Source: Flavobacterium tiangeerense (GTDB taxonomy: Bacteria; Bacteroidota; Bacteroidia; Flavobacteriales; Flavobacteriaceae). From it: 64,000 bases of DNA. Position 1 is the first letter of the stretch. Every line of letters begins with the position of its first letter. The stretch spans positions 62,001-126,000 of the forward strand of contig NZ_VLKO01000011.1 of the NCBI RefSeq assembly GCF_007830355.1. Reading direction: 5' to 3'. A model generated the notes under the pieces. The model worked only from the letters and a program-made list of their open reading frames with translations, had not been told where the DNA came from and ran no database searches. The position numbers and the translations under genes are program-made. Positions 25,091 to 33,871 of this stretch are shown one piece after another.

Positions 25091-26392
25091 TTAAACTGTT
25101 TCTACTCTTCGTCCTATGTAAATCTTTTGCCTATAACCGTTTTCACCATAACTTCGCTCAACTTTTTCCACCTGAAAGGTGCCGTTTTTTTCTTTATCCT
25201 TAGCGTTTTCCAGAATCACTTTGTCTGTAGGCCTTACAAAGGGTTCTCCAAAAGTTGAAAAATAACCTTCAAATCCATTTGGTTTAGACTGCATGGCTCT
25301 CAAGGCACCATATTGATACAATTCTGAAGCAGCTTCCGTTGTTGCTTTTTTGAAAGCTTCAATGTCTTTTGGCAAGTCTTCATTATCATTATGTAGGACA
25401 TGAGTTTTTATTAATTGCCCATTCGGATCACCTAATTCGATATAAACTGGAGTGTTTGAATTCTTAAAGTATTTTTCTACTCGTACACGGGTATTTTTTG
25501 TAGATTCATTCACTACTGTTAATTGATCCTCTATAATATTGTAACGAAATTTAAAACGCACTTCACCCGAGAAGACATCAGAATCGGATCGAGTCATTTT
25601 ACTCAATTGAGATTTTAAAAGACTTAGTCCTTGGTTAATTAACTTTTTTACAATGGCACCTGCTAGCGGGCTTTTTATAAAATTCCGATCTATAAAACTC
25701 GTTAGTTCTTTAGCTGTATGTTGTTGCGGATTATTGGTAATTGTAAGTACTGGCCCTGAAGCTTCGGTTTTAAAATAAGTATATATGCCTTTATCTTTCA
25801 ACATTTCGAAAACCTGAGCCAAGCTTTGATCTCTGTTAATCATAACATTCCCAAATTCTTCGTCAAGCGCATTTACTTTAAAAGGTAATTTTAGTTCTTT
25901 TATCCTTTTTTCAAAGAATATTTTGGGATTAAAACTTTCAACATTTGTTGTTGGATTTGTTGACACTACATTGTACATATCATTCTTATCCTGAACATCA
26001 TTATCTTTTACTGCTTTTACTTTCTTAAAAGCATACATCACGTCTTCACAAGATATTCTAACATTTACATCCGTTTGTACTCCTGTGACATACCCTCTGA
26101 AAGCTGGTTTGTAATCGTCATCATATCCTAAAAAGATTTCGATGAAACTTTCGAGTTTAAAAAAATCATGGATTGTTTTTTGCGCACCACTTGCATTTGC
26201 AAATAAACTCTGGTCAAATCCTTTGGTGTCAGTATATACTTTTTGAGGCATTACAATAGTAGCAGTATCTGTAAGCGTTTTATAAGAACTGCTTATCTCG
26301 ACATTTTTTACATATGTAAATTCATAAAATTTAGGGGTTGGAATGAGTCTGATGGTTTCGTAAACTCTAATTTTAGCATTTAGTTTAAGCAT
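25091..26392 (-). CDS. Baseplate hub (late control D / gp27-like)
   Basis: 433 residues. MLKLNAKIRVYETIRLIPTP then VEISSSYKTLTDTATIVMPQ and FIEIFLGYDDDYKPAFRGYV follow the N-terminal beta-barrel of gpD/gp27 hubs; a middle domain with LAQVFEMLKDKGIYTYFK; the end VERSYGENGYRQKIYIGRRV is typical of Bacteroidota hub proteins. Trimeric hubs join tube and spike. It overlaps the DUF6046-like gene by 8 bases. Confidence 0.78.
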   Translation of the reverse strand: MLKLNAKIRVYETIRLIPTPKFYEFTYVKNVEISSSYKTLTDTATIVMPQKVYTDTKGFDQSLFANASGAQKTIHDFFKLESFIEIFLGYDDDYKPAFRGYVTGVQTDVNVRISCEDVMYAFKKVKAVKDNDVQDKNDMYNVVSTNPTTNVESFNPKIFFEKRIKELKLPFKVNALDEEFGNVMINRDQSLAQVFEMLKDKGIYTYFKTEASGPVLTITNNPQQHTAKELTSFIDRNFIKSPLAGAIVKKLINQGLSLLKSQLSKMTRSDSDVFSGEVRFKFRYNIIEDQLTVVNESTKNTRVRVEKYFKNSNTPVYIELGDPNGQLIKTHVLHNDNEDLPKDIEAFKKATTEAASELYQYGALRAMQSKPNGFEGYFSTFGEPFVRPTDKVILENAKDKEKNGTFQVEKVERSYGENGYRQKIYIGRRVETV

Positions 26393-26942
26393 TGTCTCTA
26401 ATTATTAGCTCTACCGTTTCGTCTGATGTGGCACTGGCAGTAAATTTTTGAATATTTTTTGTTCCAGCAATAGATGGGATAGAGTAGGAGTCTATTACTA
26501 GTTCATAAATGCCAAATCGGTTTAAGATGGCATGAGTTACTCTTAATGAATAGGGAGCATTTAAGAATTGTTTCAGTAAGAAAAGTTTTTCTTTTGGGTA
26601 CTCATCGCCCGTTTCATTGGCAATTAATCCCTCTATCGAAATACTAAAATCGCCATTTGATATATGCTCTTTGATTGTTGAATCTCGCCCTTCTATACTC
26701 TCTTTTTTTATGTTTTTTGAGCGATTTAAATTAACCGTAACAGCATCTACTCGCAAACTTGGTAGATTAATATCGCTTTTTACCAAAGGCTCAAATACTA
26801 AAGGAGCAAAAACCCTCAGGTTAAATTCCCCTCCTGTTTTATCTATAATAAAATCTTTCGATTCTGATTCGTTATAATTGATCCCAGCGTATTCGATGTC
26901 CTTGGTATCTAAAATTTCGTTTACATTAAAATTGAATTTCAT
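26385..26942 (-). CDS. DUF6046-like tail protein
   Basis: 185 residues. The central VTVNLNRSKNIKKESIEGRD followed by STIKEHISNGDFSISIEG is the core of a family I know from Bacteroidota phage tails (DUF6046), placed just upstream of the hub gene. Function is not known; position suggests a tube-hub adaptor. Starts 12 bases after the chaperone-like gene and overlaps the hub gene. Confidence 0.65.
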   Translation of the reverse strand: MKFNFNVNEILDTKDIEYAGINYNESESKDFIIDKTGGEFNLRVFAPLVFEPLVKSDINLPSLRVDAVTVNLNRSKNIKKESIEGRDSTIKEHISNGDFSISIEGLIANETGDEYPKEKLFLLKQFLNAPYSLRVTHAILNRFGIYELVIDSYSIPSIAGTKNIQKFTASATSDETVELIIRDNA

Positions 26943-26954
26943 ATTTTTTTATTT

Positions 26955-27422
26955 TTAATTTGAAAATGTTTTAGCAAAGGCCGTTATGAATGTGTTTTCT
27001 AGTTTTGTCTCCTTGTGTTTTTGTAACCACAGCGCCTCTTCTAGTAATTTGTAAAACTCATCCATAGCTAATTGATAGGGATCTATCTTAAAAGCATATC
27101 TGATTAGCGCTGCCGATTTCTTAAATTCATCCTTCTGAGGTGTAAAATCAATGGCAAATTCACTATCTTTTTTTATCATGGATACAATAGAATTCCCTGC
27201 CGAAAGCATGAATTCATCATCATAGATCTCTTTATCCAATACACATTCTTGAAACAAAAACAATATCGCTTCATGCGGATTGTCTTTGTATTTATCTTGA
27301 TAGTTTAAAAATGTAGTGAACGATGGTTTTCTGCAATAAACGTTTGTTAATTGATCCTCAGAAGTAAGTTTTAATATACTACCGTATTTTTCTTTTAGTT
27401 TTTCTATTGTTTCGTTTGGCAT
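26955..27422 (-). CDS. Tail assembly chaperone-like protein, copy 2
   Basis: 155 residues, paralogous to the protein at 18852-19196: both share a KLT...RKP....LF..C.L pattern. It begins the operon's structural part and is followed directly by DUF6046 and hub genes, without a tape measure gene between. It probably assists assembly rather than forming part of the particle. Confidence 0.6.
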   Translation of the reverse strand: MPNETIEKLKEKYGSILKLTSEDQLTNVYCRKPSFTTFLNYQDKYKDNPHEAILFLFQECVLDKEIYDDEFMLSAGNSIVSMIKKDSEFAIDFTPQKDEFKKSAALIRYAFKIDPYQLAMDEFYKLLEEALWLQKHKETKLENTFITAFAKTFSN

Positions 27423-27806
27423 TTTTTTAGGCTTTACTTGTTTTGTGTTTTTACAATGATCAAAAATTAGGCTTTTGAAATTATCTCTTAGTTGTGCTAT
27501 TTCATAGTATAAATTGACTGTCTCTTTTTCACAGACTTTAGCATTTCTGCACTCTGATACTTTGCGAGTTCAGCTTCACGCAAAGCCACAAAGACGCAAA
27601 GTATATTTTCAATACCTTGAATATTGGGATGAGTTACGGATAGTTCAATTAAATTATGACTGTCCACTAAGCAGACGAACAATTCAAAACAGATGGGAGA
27701 GATTTTTACTCGTTTTTATATAAAAATTTGTTTTTTTTAACCATTTAAAATCTATGTTGTTCGGGTTCTATTCTCAAAACCGGAATAAATGGGCGATGGT
27801 CAACTT
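27423..27806. other. Gap with dispersed CGCAAAG-type repeat
   Basis: 384 bases between two minus-strand genes. Around 27558-27602 lies ACTTTGCG then CACGCAAAGCCACAAAGACG and CAAAGT, a repeat form scattered in Flavobacterium intergenic DNA. The minus frame 27497-27682 here is repeat-derived and not called. No other feature seen. Confidence 0.45.
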
Positions 27807-28001
27807 TTAAATCGCACTATCTCTACTTTCTCTTTTTATGACTTCGGCCAAATCTTCATTTTTTTCGGATGTAGTTAAAGGCGTAATCGTAAAACTCTCT
27901 ATAAAAATGTTTCCTTCTAAAGGCTGTCCCAAAGGATTTTTAAAGTTGCTCATGTCTGGTGTTTTAGGTGTTTCGCCTAAGTCTCTTGGTGTAATATCCA
28001 T
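27807..28001 (-). CDS. Small hypothetical protein heading the hub operon
   Basis: 64 residues, soluble, no known motif (MDITPRDLGETPKTPDMSNF start). First gene after the P4 promoter, about 130 bases from the -7 box. The ATG frame and Pro-rich start look real, but function is unknown. The 384-base gap after it, with a repeat, may mean part of the original operon (for example a tape measure gene) was lost here. Confidence 0.5.
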   Translation of the reverse strand: MDITPRDLGETPKTPDMSNFKNPLGQPLEGNIFIESFTITPLTTSEKNEDLAEVIKRESRDSAI

Positions 28002-28138
28002 GATTATTTACTATTTAGTTATTGATTAAGATTAGTATGGGAGACCTCTAAAATTGAGGTGATAATTCTCTAAAATCTTCTGAGAACGAATAGCACTATC
28101 ATGTCTGTTTTTAAGTAGTAATAGTGGCTATTGGAGGG

Positions 28139-28202
28139 TGTAAAAATATTGCAGAAAACCATAAAAAAAGAAAAACAAGACGCCTGTTTTCAGTAGTTTC
28201 AG
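28139..28202 (-). promoter_or_regulatory. Shared island promoter P4 (hub-spike operon)
   Basis: Minus strand: CTGAAACTACTG (28202-28191), 42-base spacer, TATTTTTACA (28148-28139), followed by CCC as in P1 and P2. Confidence 0.78.
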
Positions 28203-28667
28203 TAAAACAAAAACCTTCACAAAATCTTGTAGAACAACAAAATACGCTAACAAAAAGTAATCATAAAAACTATTAACCATAAGGGTTGTGATTACTACTA
28301 TTTTTCTAATTAAACAATATCTGTTTTTAAATAAAAATGCGCCAAAGCCTACAAGAGAACTAAATGCTCTGATAGCCTTTGACGCAATAGTATGAGTGAT
28401 AAATCAGCATCTGTGTTGGCTTTGAAAAACTCTTAACGCGAACCTCAACTTATTTTATTTACATAAGTTTTCAATGCAATATTGAGGCTATTATTAGGTT
28501 TAACCAACATTGAAAGCAAGCTTAACCGATTCGCTGTTTAACAGCTGCTTTGTGCCTTCTATATTGTTCTTTTCTTTTTTTGAACTTTACCTTTATCAAG
28601 GATTTTCTTTAAGATTTGATGATACTTGTTCATTTTTAATTCGATTTTTGATTGATTATATTTGCAC

Positions 28668-28761
28668 CTCTCACATCATAAATTAAAATAGCAAAGCCAG
28701 CATTAGAAGACTTATGTCCTCCAACGCTGGCTTTGGTGCTAAATTAATTAAGATGTGAGAG
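28668..28761 (-). terminator. Long two-tier hairpin ending the fibre cassette operon
   Basis: Outer arms CTCTCACATC / GATGTGAGAG (10 bp) and inner arms AGCAAAGCCAGC / GCTGGCTTTGGTGCT, 94 bases in all, just past the stop of the last fibre-cassette gene (about 65 bases). A nested stem of this size suggests a terminator or a stable small RNA. Confidence 0.6.
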
Positions 28762-28826
28762 TTTTTTTAATGTTGGAGTACTATTTATTAGTTCCTATGC
28801 TCCTTTGGAATCTCTAAAATTAAAAG

Positions 28827-29045
28827 CTACTTATCAGCTAGTTTATCTATCGTATCCTGTTTTTTTGCACTCCCTGAACTACTCCCAAAATAATATCCAA
28901 TTACACCGCTTAGGGCTGCAACAATGGCGATTAGTATCTGTGGGTTTTCTTTACCTAAAAAAGTGGAAACAAAAAAATAAGTAAAGCTCATCATTACTAT
29001 GACTATTGCAATAATTGGTTTGATTTTATCTGATAATTTTTTCAT
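28827..29045 (-). CDS. Small two-span membrane protein, holin-like (cassette A)
   Basis: 72 residues with spans IIAIVIVMMSFTYFFVSTFL and ILIAIVAALSGVIGYYFGSS. Its start overlaps the stop of the preceding adhesin-like gene by one base. It holds the same place in its cassette as the 63-residue membrane proteins at 31406 and 33670, though its sequence is unrelated to them. Holin or holin-regulator is the likely role. Confidence 0.6.
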   Translation of the reverse strand: MKKLSDKIKPIIAIVIVMMSFTYFFVSTFLGKENPQILIAIVAALSGVIGYYFGSSSGSAKKQDTIDKLADK

Positions 29046-29650
29046 TATTGAACATTTGTTATAACTCCATTTACAACTGTAACGGTTTTGCCATCATTAG
29101 TCAAGAAAGTGGCTATGACAGGGGAAAGGATCACATCGCCTTGGTTACTCGCAGACTGCCCGTTAACAGTCATCGGCAACGTTCCTCCTTGATCAGGTAA
29201 ACTAATAATTCTAAAAGCAGTTGGGTTAATTGTGAATATAGCTCCAAAACCGTTTTTATTAAACCCTAAATTAGTATCAGTAATATAGACCGAATTATTA
29301 GAAGTCAAACTTGATGCGTAGATGTAACCTGGACTGACGTAATATCCATAATTATTAGAATTTTGACCACTAATGCCATTATATCCTACATTAGAAAAAT
29401 TCAATCCTTCCTCAAATTGAATTGTTTGATTAGTTGCATATCCTGCTATCAAGACATCTTGAATTTTTGGAGCGGGCACAGTTACAGTAACGTGCCCATT
29501 AACAGGCAAAACTCCATTCACTGCTTTAACTGAATTATCGGCTACTTTTTTCACTACCTTGTCCGACCCAATTACTAAATGCTGATCGCTATCTAAGCCT
29601 ATTGGGACGTTATTCAATTGTAATTTTTTTGTAATTACTTGTTTTGACAT
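29045..29650 (-). CDS. Fibre tip/adhesin-like protein (cassette A, no signal peptide)
   Basis: 201 residues. MSKQVITKKLQLNNVPIG at the start and LTNDGKTVTVVNGVITNVQ at the end match the start of the mature part and the end of the cassette C protein at 33872 (QVITKKLQLNNVP; TTNDGKTVTVTNGIITSIQ). Unlike copies B and C it has no signal peptide. The middle is Gly/Asn/Ser-rich and fibre-like. Possibly a receptor-binding part working with the upstream fibre protein. Confidence 0.6.
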   Translation of the reverse strand: MSKQVITKKLQLNNVPIGLDSDQHLVIGSDKVVKKVADNSVKAVNGVLPVNGHVTVTVPAPKIQDVLIAGYATNQTIQFEEGLNFSNVGYNGISGQNSNNYGYYVSPGYIYASSLTSNNSVYITDTNLGFNKNGFGAIFTINPTAFRIISLPDQGGTLPMTVNGQSASNQGDVILSPVIATFLTNDGKTVTVVNGVITNVQ

Positions 29651-29696
29651 AGTTATATTTATTTACGTTATTTTTTTTATTCTGACTAAAATTTTT

Positions 29697-30629
29697 TTAA
29701 GTCGGTAACTCAAATACATTACTAACAACTATTCCCTCAGGATCTGTGAATCTTAAATATTGGTTATATTCAATACCCACGATCATTAGCTGATATGGTT
29801 GTATATTACTTGGCTCTTTAACTAAGCCTGTATATCCCGCTGGAGGATTCCCGAAGTAAACACTTTGATTAATTGGATTAATTATTGAGCCATTTTGGTC
29901 TTCTAATATTGAAAAATCAGGGTCTGAAGATCTTTGAATTTGAAAATAATCACCATACATCTGATTATTTTGATTGTAATACAATATTTTACTACCTCTA
30001 GAATCTTCAATGGCTTCAATAGAATAAATAGGTTGTTCAACAATAGTAAATGGTTCAGAATCATTGAACTCTCCAGTCGGGTCTTTTAAAACTATAATTT
30101 CACCCGGTCTAAGCCGAATAAAATCTCCTTCAGTGCTGAAAAGTGCATAATCATAATTGATTGTTTCTGGTCCAGAAATACCCATTAATGCAATGGGATG
30201 TCCTTCCTCTATAATTCTGTCTACAACTTCTTGTCTAAGAGTATAACTTGTAAAGCCATTTGCAAAAGATGTAATTGATCCTATTCTTTCTAATCGTTGA
30301 TAGCTTGCAAACAACAAAGGATCACCACCATAATACGTTCCAGCATTCAAAAAATCGCCTTCAACAAAACCTATAACCGTGTCGTCAGGTTCTAAGAAAT
30401 TATTGCCGGACTCATTACCAGGATTCTTAAAAACAAGCAACTGACCCGATTCATAAACTGTCTTGGGAGGCAGTTGATCCAATATTTGATCCAATCCTTC
30501 GACCTCTTTCACAGGCACTTTGTCGTTTTTGTGCCTGAACGAATCCCAAGTGTCCCAAAACTGAGTTTGACTGGGTTTTAGACCGGTTTTAAACCAGTCT
30601 TTTATAGTACTTAATGTTTGTAATGCCAT
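29697..30629 (-). CDS. Tail-fibre-like protein (cassette A)
   Basis: 310 residues. The first 110 residues (MALQTLSTIKDWFKTGLKPS, FWDTWDSFRHKNDKVP, LEPDDTVIGFVEGDFLNAGT) are nearly the same as in the proteins at 32216 and 34553; the remainder differs. A constant N-terminal anchor with variable C-terminal part is the usual fibre design, for attachment to the baseplate and recognition of different surfaces. It lies 26 bases after the GH19 lysozyme. Confidence 0.68.
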   Translation of the reverse strand: MALQTLSTIKDWFKTGLKPSQTQFWDTWDSFRHKNDKVPVKEVEGLDQILDQLPPKTVYESGQLLVFKNPGNESGNNFLEPDDTVIGFVEGDFLNAGTYYGGDPLLFASYQRLERIGSITSFANGFTSYTLRQEVVDRIIEEGHPIALMGISGPETINYDYALFSTEGDFIRLRPGEIIVLKDPTGEFNDSEPFTIVEQPIYSIEAIEDSRGSKILYYNQNNQMYGDYFQIQRSSDPDFSILEDQNGSIINPINQSVYFGNPPAGYTGLVKEPSNIQPYQLMIVGIEYNQYLRFTDPEGIVVSNVFELPT

Positions 30630-30654
30630 ATTTGTTTATTTTTTAAATTGTTTT

Positions 30655-31224
30655 TCATTTTTGTAAGTACTCTTTTCTGTGGGCGTACCCATTAGAATCT
30701 CCATAGCGTTCTGTTTGGCGACCTAAATTAATGGCATCACTAACAGCGTCTAAATCATCTAGGTCAGCATATTTGTTTAAGTCGTTTTCGTTCCAAAATA
30801 AAATGGCGCAAATCATTGCGTTTGCCTCAACAAGAATTAAATCAGGATTAGAAACGAAATCAATTCCAGTCTTGACTTTTAAAAACTCGTAACCGTTACG
30901 GAATGTGTTTTGCAAAAAGCCACCACCACGAAATTTAAAACCGTCTCCAGATGCTTGGTCGCCATTGCCTCCACGATTAGCATATACATAGTTTGCGCAA
31001 TGCTGGGGGTTGTGTAAAAAAGAACGAATAAACGAGTCTGTTTTATTCTTAAATGGTGTTTTGAAAGTACTTCTAAGCCTGTCCACAGATGTAAAAAATA
31101 AATTTTCTCGCCTTGCAACTAAACCGCTCTCGTGTTCTAATTGCGCTATAAAATTTGCAGTTCTTAGAGGCGTGTTAATTTTATTCTTATCTAAAAGCGA
31201 TTTATATTTTAAATGAAGATTCAT
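30655..31224 (-). CDS. GH19-type lysozyme (chitinase-like endolysin)
   Basis: 189 residues. NFIAQLEHESGLVARRENLF carries the GH19 catalytic Glu pattern (E32 in HES), followed by the family marker YANRGGNGDQASGDGFKFRG and GGGFLQNTFRNGYEFL, and AILFWNENDLNKYAD. Phage GH19 enzymes cleave peptidoglycan glycan strands. No signal peptide, so it depends on a holin. It is set within the fibre cassettes, between the membrane protein of B and the fibre of A, rather than with the M15 endolysin. Confidence 0.88.
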   Translation of the reverse strand: MNLHLKYKSLLDKNKINTPLRTANFIAQLEHESGLVARRENLFFTSVDRLRSTFKTPFKNKTDSFIRSFLHNPQHCANYVYANRGGNGDQASGDGFKFRGGGFLQNTFRNGYEFLKVKTGIDFVSNPDLILVEANAMICAILFWNENDLNKYADLDDLDAVSDAINLGRQTERYGDSNGYAHRKEYLQK

Positions 31225-31237
31225 GGCTTTTTGTTTT

Positions 31238-31387
31238 TAACCATCAATATCCATCGATGAATAGTGAAGCCGACGGTAATCAAGAACGCCGTAACTTTCA
31301 TCCATTTTTTCGGCTTCTGAAAACTGAACAGTTAAGCAAAAAATGCCCATAGACGACACTTTTAAATCAATAAGATATTGATGGTTC
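31238..31387 (-). other. Large imperfect-free stem region, candidate structured RNA
   Basis: Outer arms AACCATCAATATC / GATATTGATGGTT pair perfectly over 13 bp; an inner stem TGAAGCCGA / TCGGCTTCT is nested within. A decayed relative stands at 33571-33650 (AACCCTCAAAATC / GACATTGAAGGTT), both directly 3' of a 63-residue membrane-protein gene. May be a terminator/attenuator or a structured RNA copied with the cassette. Confidence 0.5.
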
Positions 31388-31405
31388 ATTGGGTTGTTTT
31401 AAAGG

Positions 31406-31597
31406 TTATTTTGAAAGTTTTTTGGCGTTGTATTTACTGGTAAAGAAATACCCGTAAATAAGGGCTCCAAGTCCTTCGACAAATTTTATTTGCAGCGCCG
31501 AAAGCCCGAAACCGTTTAGGATGTCAAATGTGTGCTCCAATGTAAAAGCCACAATCATCCCTATTAAAATCCAGTATTTTTTGATGAAGTTTTTCAT
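31406..31597 (-). CDS. 63-residue membrane protein, holin-like (cassette B)
   Basis: Two hydrophobic segments (YWILIGMIVAFTLEHTFDIL; VEGLGALIYGYFFTSKY), basic C terminus. It differs from the copy at 33670 in only three residues (63 aligned), so the two are a recent duplicate. Short two-span proteins beside peptidoglycan hydrolases often act as holins. It precedes the GH19 lysozyme gene by about 180 bases that hold the structured region. Confidence 0.68.
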   Translation of the reverse strand: MKNFIKKYWILIGMIVAFTLEHTFDILNGFGLSALQIKFVEGLGALIYGYFFTSKYNAKKLSK

Positions 31598-31629
31598 TGT
31601 TCTTTTTTTACTTTAGAATCCAAATCTTT

Positions 31630-32211
31630 CTAACTGGCCATTTTAATGTAGCTGAAAGTTGTAACTACAAGATATACGCCTGTAGCTTGTGCATAGATAT
31701 ATGCAGTAGCTTTGTCGCTTTGATTCGCTGAAGTATAGCCATATAAATTGCTCGACGTTTGTCCAGTAAAGAAATATGATAAAGTTCCAAGCCTTGTGTT
31801 GTCATTAGGAATGGCCTGCGAATCTTTCATAAGACCTGGAGGTAAGGAAATATAAATTGCATGATTTTGATTGTTTAAATCTATAATAATTTCAAAATTC
31901 ACTGTAACCGTTACAACATTACCAACTACAGTGTAAATTGCCGAGATTGAACCATATTCAGATATTGACCCATATCCGCCAGCCCATGATATTGTCGGGG
32001 TATATTGACCAGACGAATTTGAATTACCCCCTCCAAAAGCACTCCTAGGCATAAATTTCATAATTTTATCGGCGCCAAGAACCAACACGCTATCGGCAGC
32101 GGTTCCTTTACCAACCGAGGTTAATTTTAAGGGTTTCGCAATAAGTTGAGGAGCCTGCGCATTCGCCATTATCCCAATGGCTAAAATGCATACTATAAGT
32201 AGTTTTTTCAT
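31630..32211 (-). CDS. Secreted adhesin-like protein (cassette B)
   Basis: 193 residues from the ATG at 32211; a longer frame reaches 32367 but overlaps the upstream gene, while this start gives a clean signal peptide (MKKLLIVCILAIGIMANAQ). Then PLKLTSVGKGTAADSVLVLG and KIMKFMPRSAFGGG align with the cassette C protein (IVKFVPRSSFGG). Beta-rich middle. Sec export of a protein encoded amid tail genes is odd for a cytoplasm-assembled particle; it may coat the cell or be a captured surface protein. Confidence 0.6.
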   Translation of the reverse strand: MKKLLIVCILAIGIMANAQAPQLIAKPLKLTSVGKGTAADSVLVLGADKIMKFMPRSAFGGGNSNSSGQYTPTISWAGGYGSISEYGSISAIYTVVGNVVTVTVNFEIIIDLNNQNHAIYISLPPGLMKDSQAIPNDNTRLGTLSYFFTGQTSSNLYGYTSANQSDKATAYIYAQATGVYLVVTTFSYIKMAS

Positions 32212-32215
32212 TTTT

Positions 32216-33034
32216 TTATAAAATATTTTCAGGAAATAACACCGCAGTAAATAAGGGCAAATTGTAAATTTCTCTAGTAGTATTGTCCGTAATTTGAACA
32301 TACAAAACAAGGCAGTAATCAGATTTTCTAAAGTCGGTATAAAAAGAAAAAGTGGTCTGTTTTCCATTATAATTCATAAACACATCCTTGTCAATATCAA
32401 TATTCAAGAATACATCATTTTCTTGTTTTATCAAGTCTATCGTGAAGTCATTCAAATCTGGAAAATTCTCAAATAAAGAGGGATCATAAGTTAGTGCTAC
32501 TAGTTCCTCTTCTGTATTAGGATCCAACAAAATCACTCTTTGTGCATCTTCAACGGTACCCAAATGGCTTTCATATATTATTTTTTGCGCTACATCTCGA
32601 TAAACGTATGAACTCACTAGCACCTCATTGTTAGCCATAATCAAACTTCGCTGGGTATTTTTGTAATAAAAAGCAAAAGCGGTGGGCAAAACCTCTGGTT
32701 GTATGTAACTAGTCAATAGCATTGGATCACCACCATAATAGGTTCTTGCATTCAAAAACGCTCCCCCTACATACCCAATTACGGTATCATTAGGTTCAAG
32801 TATAGTAGTATCTAATCCGTTATCAGGGTGTTTTAACAGAAACAACTGTCCCGATTTATAAATTGCCTTCGGAGACAATTGACACGATACTTCATCCATC
32901 CCCTCAACCATAGCGACGGCTACTTTTTCGTCTTTGTCCCTGAACGAATCCCAAGTGCCCCAAAACTGATTTTGAGTAGATTTAAAACTGATCTCAAACC
33001 AGTTCTTTACAGTACTTAATTTTTGTAATGCCAT
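32216..33034 (-). CDS. Tail-fibre-like protein (cassette B)
   Basis: 272 residues. Its N-terminal 110 residues are related to cassettes A and C but the most diverged (MALQKLSTVKNWFEISFKST, WDSFRDKDEKVAVAMVEGMD, LEPNDTVIGYVGGAFLNART). The C-terminal half has its own sequence. First gene after the shared P3 promoter, which would drive cassette B, the GH19 lysozyme and cassette A. The stop is 4 bases before the next start. Confidence 0.65.
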   Translation of the reverse strand: MALQKLSTVKNWFEISFKSTQNQFWGTWDSFRDKDEKVAVAMVEGMDEVSCQLSPKAIYKSGQLFLLKHPDNGLDTTILEPNDTVIGYVGGAFLNARTYYGGDPMLLTSYIQPEVLPTAFAFYYKNTQRSLIMANNEVLVSSYVYRDVAQKIIYESHLGTVEDAQRVILLDPNTEEELVALTYDPSLFENFPDLNDFTIDLIKQENDVFLNIDIDKDVFMNYNGKQTTFSFYTDFRKSDYCLVLYVQITDNTTREIYNLPLFTAVLFPENIL

Positions 33035-33669
33035 ATTTTGTTTGCTTTAAGTTACAGACCCCATATCCACTCAATTCTTTGATTCTTGAAACAATGATGA
33101 ATTTGAATAAATGTTATAATGACACTATTAGAACAAAACTGGTACCAAATAGTAGCATAAAAACCTACAAAACTTCCTTACTGTTTAAAAAAATAATATT
33201 TTTTTAACCCTATTTAACTTTTAAAAAATAAATGTAGAATGTTAAAAATAAAACAGAGAAACATAATGAATACAAAACAAACACTTGTGTATACAGTAGT
33301 TTCAACAGAAATTAGTTTACTAAAAATCAAACCATTATTGCAATAATTCAAAGCCCATAGATATAATCGCTGCTTTTACTATTTAAACACTGTTTAACAA
33401 ATATTTAAACCTTAGTACTTCTCATTTTGGCAAATTAAATTACAAAACGACCATGACCCAAACCCAGAACCTACATTATACTTGCCTATCTTTACGAATA
33501 ACCTACATCGCATGACAAAATGAACTTAATGAATTAAAAATAAGACCACAGAGATACCTTTCCCATACTTAACCCTCAAAATCCATCGATAAATAGTGTC
33601 ACAAAAAAATCCTTACAAGACACTTGTGAATCGATAAGACATTGAAGGTTCATTGGGTTGTTTTAAAGG
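33035..33669. other. 635-base gap with P3 promoter and cassette end structure
   Basis: Contains P3 (33242-33305) and, at 33571-33650, the decayed copy of the stem found at 31238-31387. The stretch 33400-33570 shows nothing recognisable. Confidence 0.55.
33242..33305 (-). promoter_or_regulatory. Shared island promoter P3 (cassettes B and A with GH19)
   Basis: Minus strand: TTGAAACTACTG (33305-33294), one base off the consensus at its 5' end, 43-base spacer, TATTTTTAA (33250-33242). Confidence 0.7.
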
Positions 33670-33861
33670 TTATTTTGAAAGTTTTTTGGCGTTGTATTTA
33701 CTGGTAAAGAAATACCCGTAAATAAGCGCTCCAAGTCCTTCGACAAGTTTTATTTGCAGCGCCGAAAGCCCGAAACCGTTGAGAATGTCAAATGTGTACT
33801 CCAAAGTAAAAGCCACAATCATCCCTATTAAAATCCAGTATTTTTTGATGAAGTTTTTCAT
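33670..33861 (-). CDS. 63-residue membrane protein, holin-like (cassette C)
   Basis: Nearly identical to the protein at 31406: YWILIGMIVAFTLEYTFDIL, then VEGLGALIYGYFFTSKY. The DNA is also close to identical through the stop codon, meaning recent duplication or gene conversion. Last gene of the cassette C unit, 10 bases after the adhesin-like gene. Confidence 0.68.
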   Translation of the reverse strand: MKNFIKKYWILIGMIVAFTLEYTFDILNGFGLSALQIKLVEGLGALIYGYFFTSKYNAKKLSK

Positions 33862-33871
33862 GTTTTAAATA

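Larger units (their letters stand above)
28002..28826. other. 825-base noncoding stretch with P4 promoter, two hairpins and a gene-start-like remnant
   Basis: Holds P4 (28139-28202) and two separate stem structures (28337-28397 and 28668-28761). On the minus strand around 28566-28640 an ATG frame of 24 codons, MNKYHQILKKILDKGKVQKK, resembles the N terminus of thymidylate synthase and then stops; it may be a remnant. No intact gene. Confidence 0.5.

Noticed and set aside
27497..27682. Minus-strand 61-residue frame
   Set aside because: Built on the CGCAAAG-type intergenic repeat; no start context or family.
32212..32367. Longer N terminus of the cassette B adhesin-like protein
   Set aside because: It would overlap the upstream fibre gene by about 150 bases and hide an excellent signal peptide.
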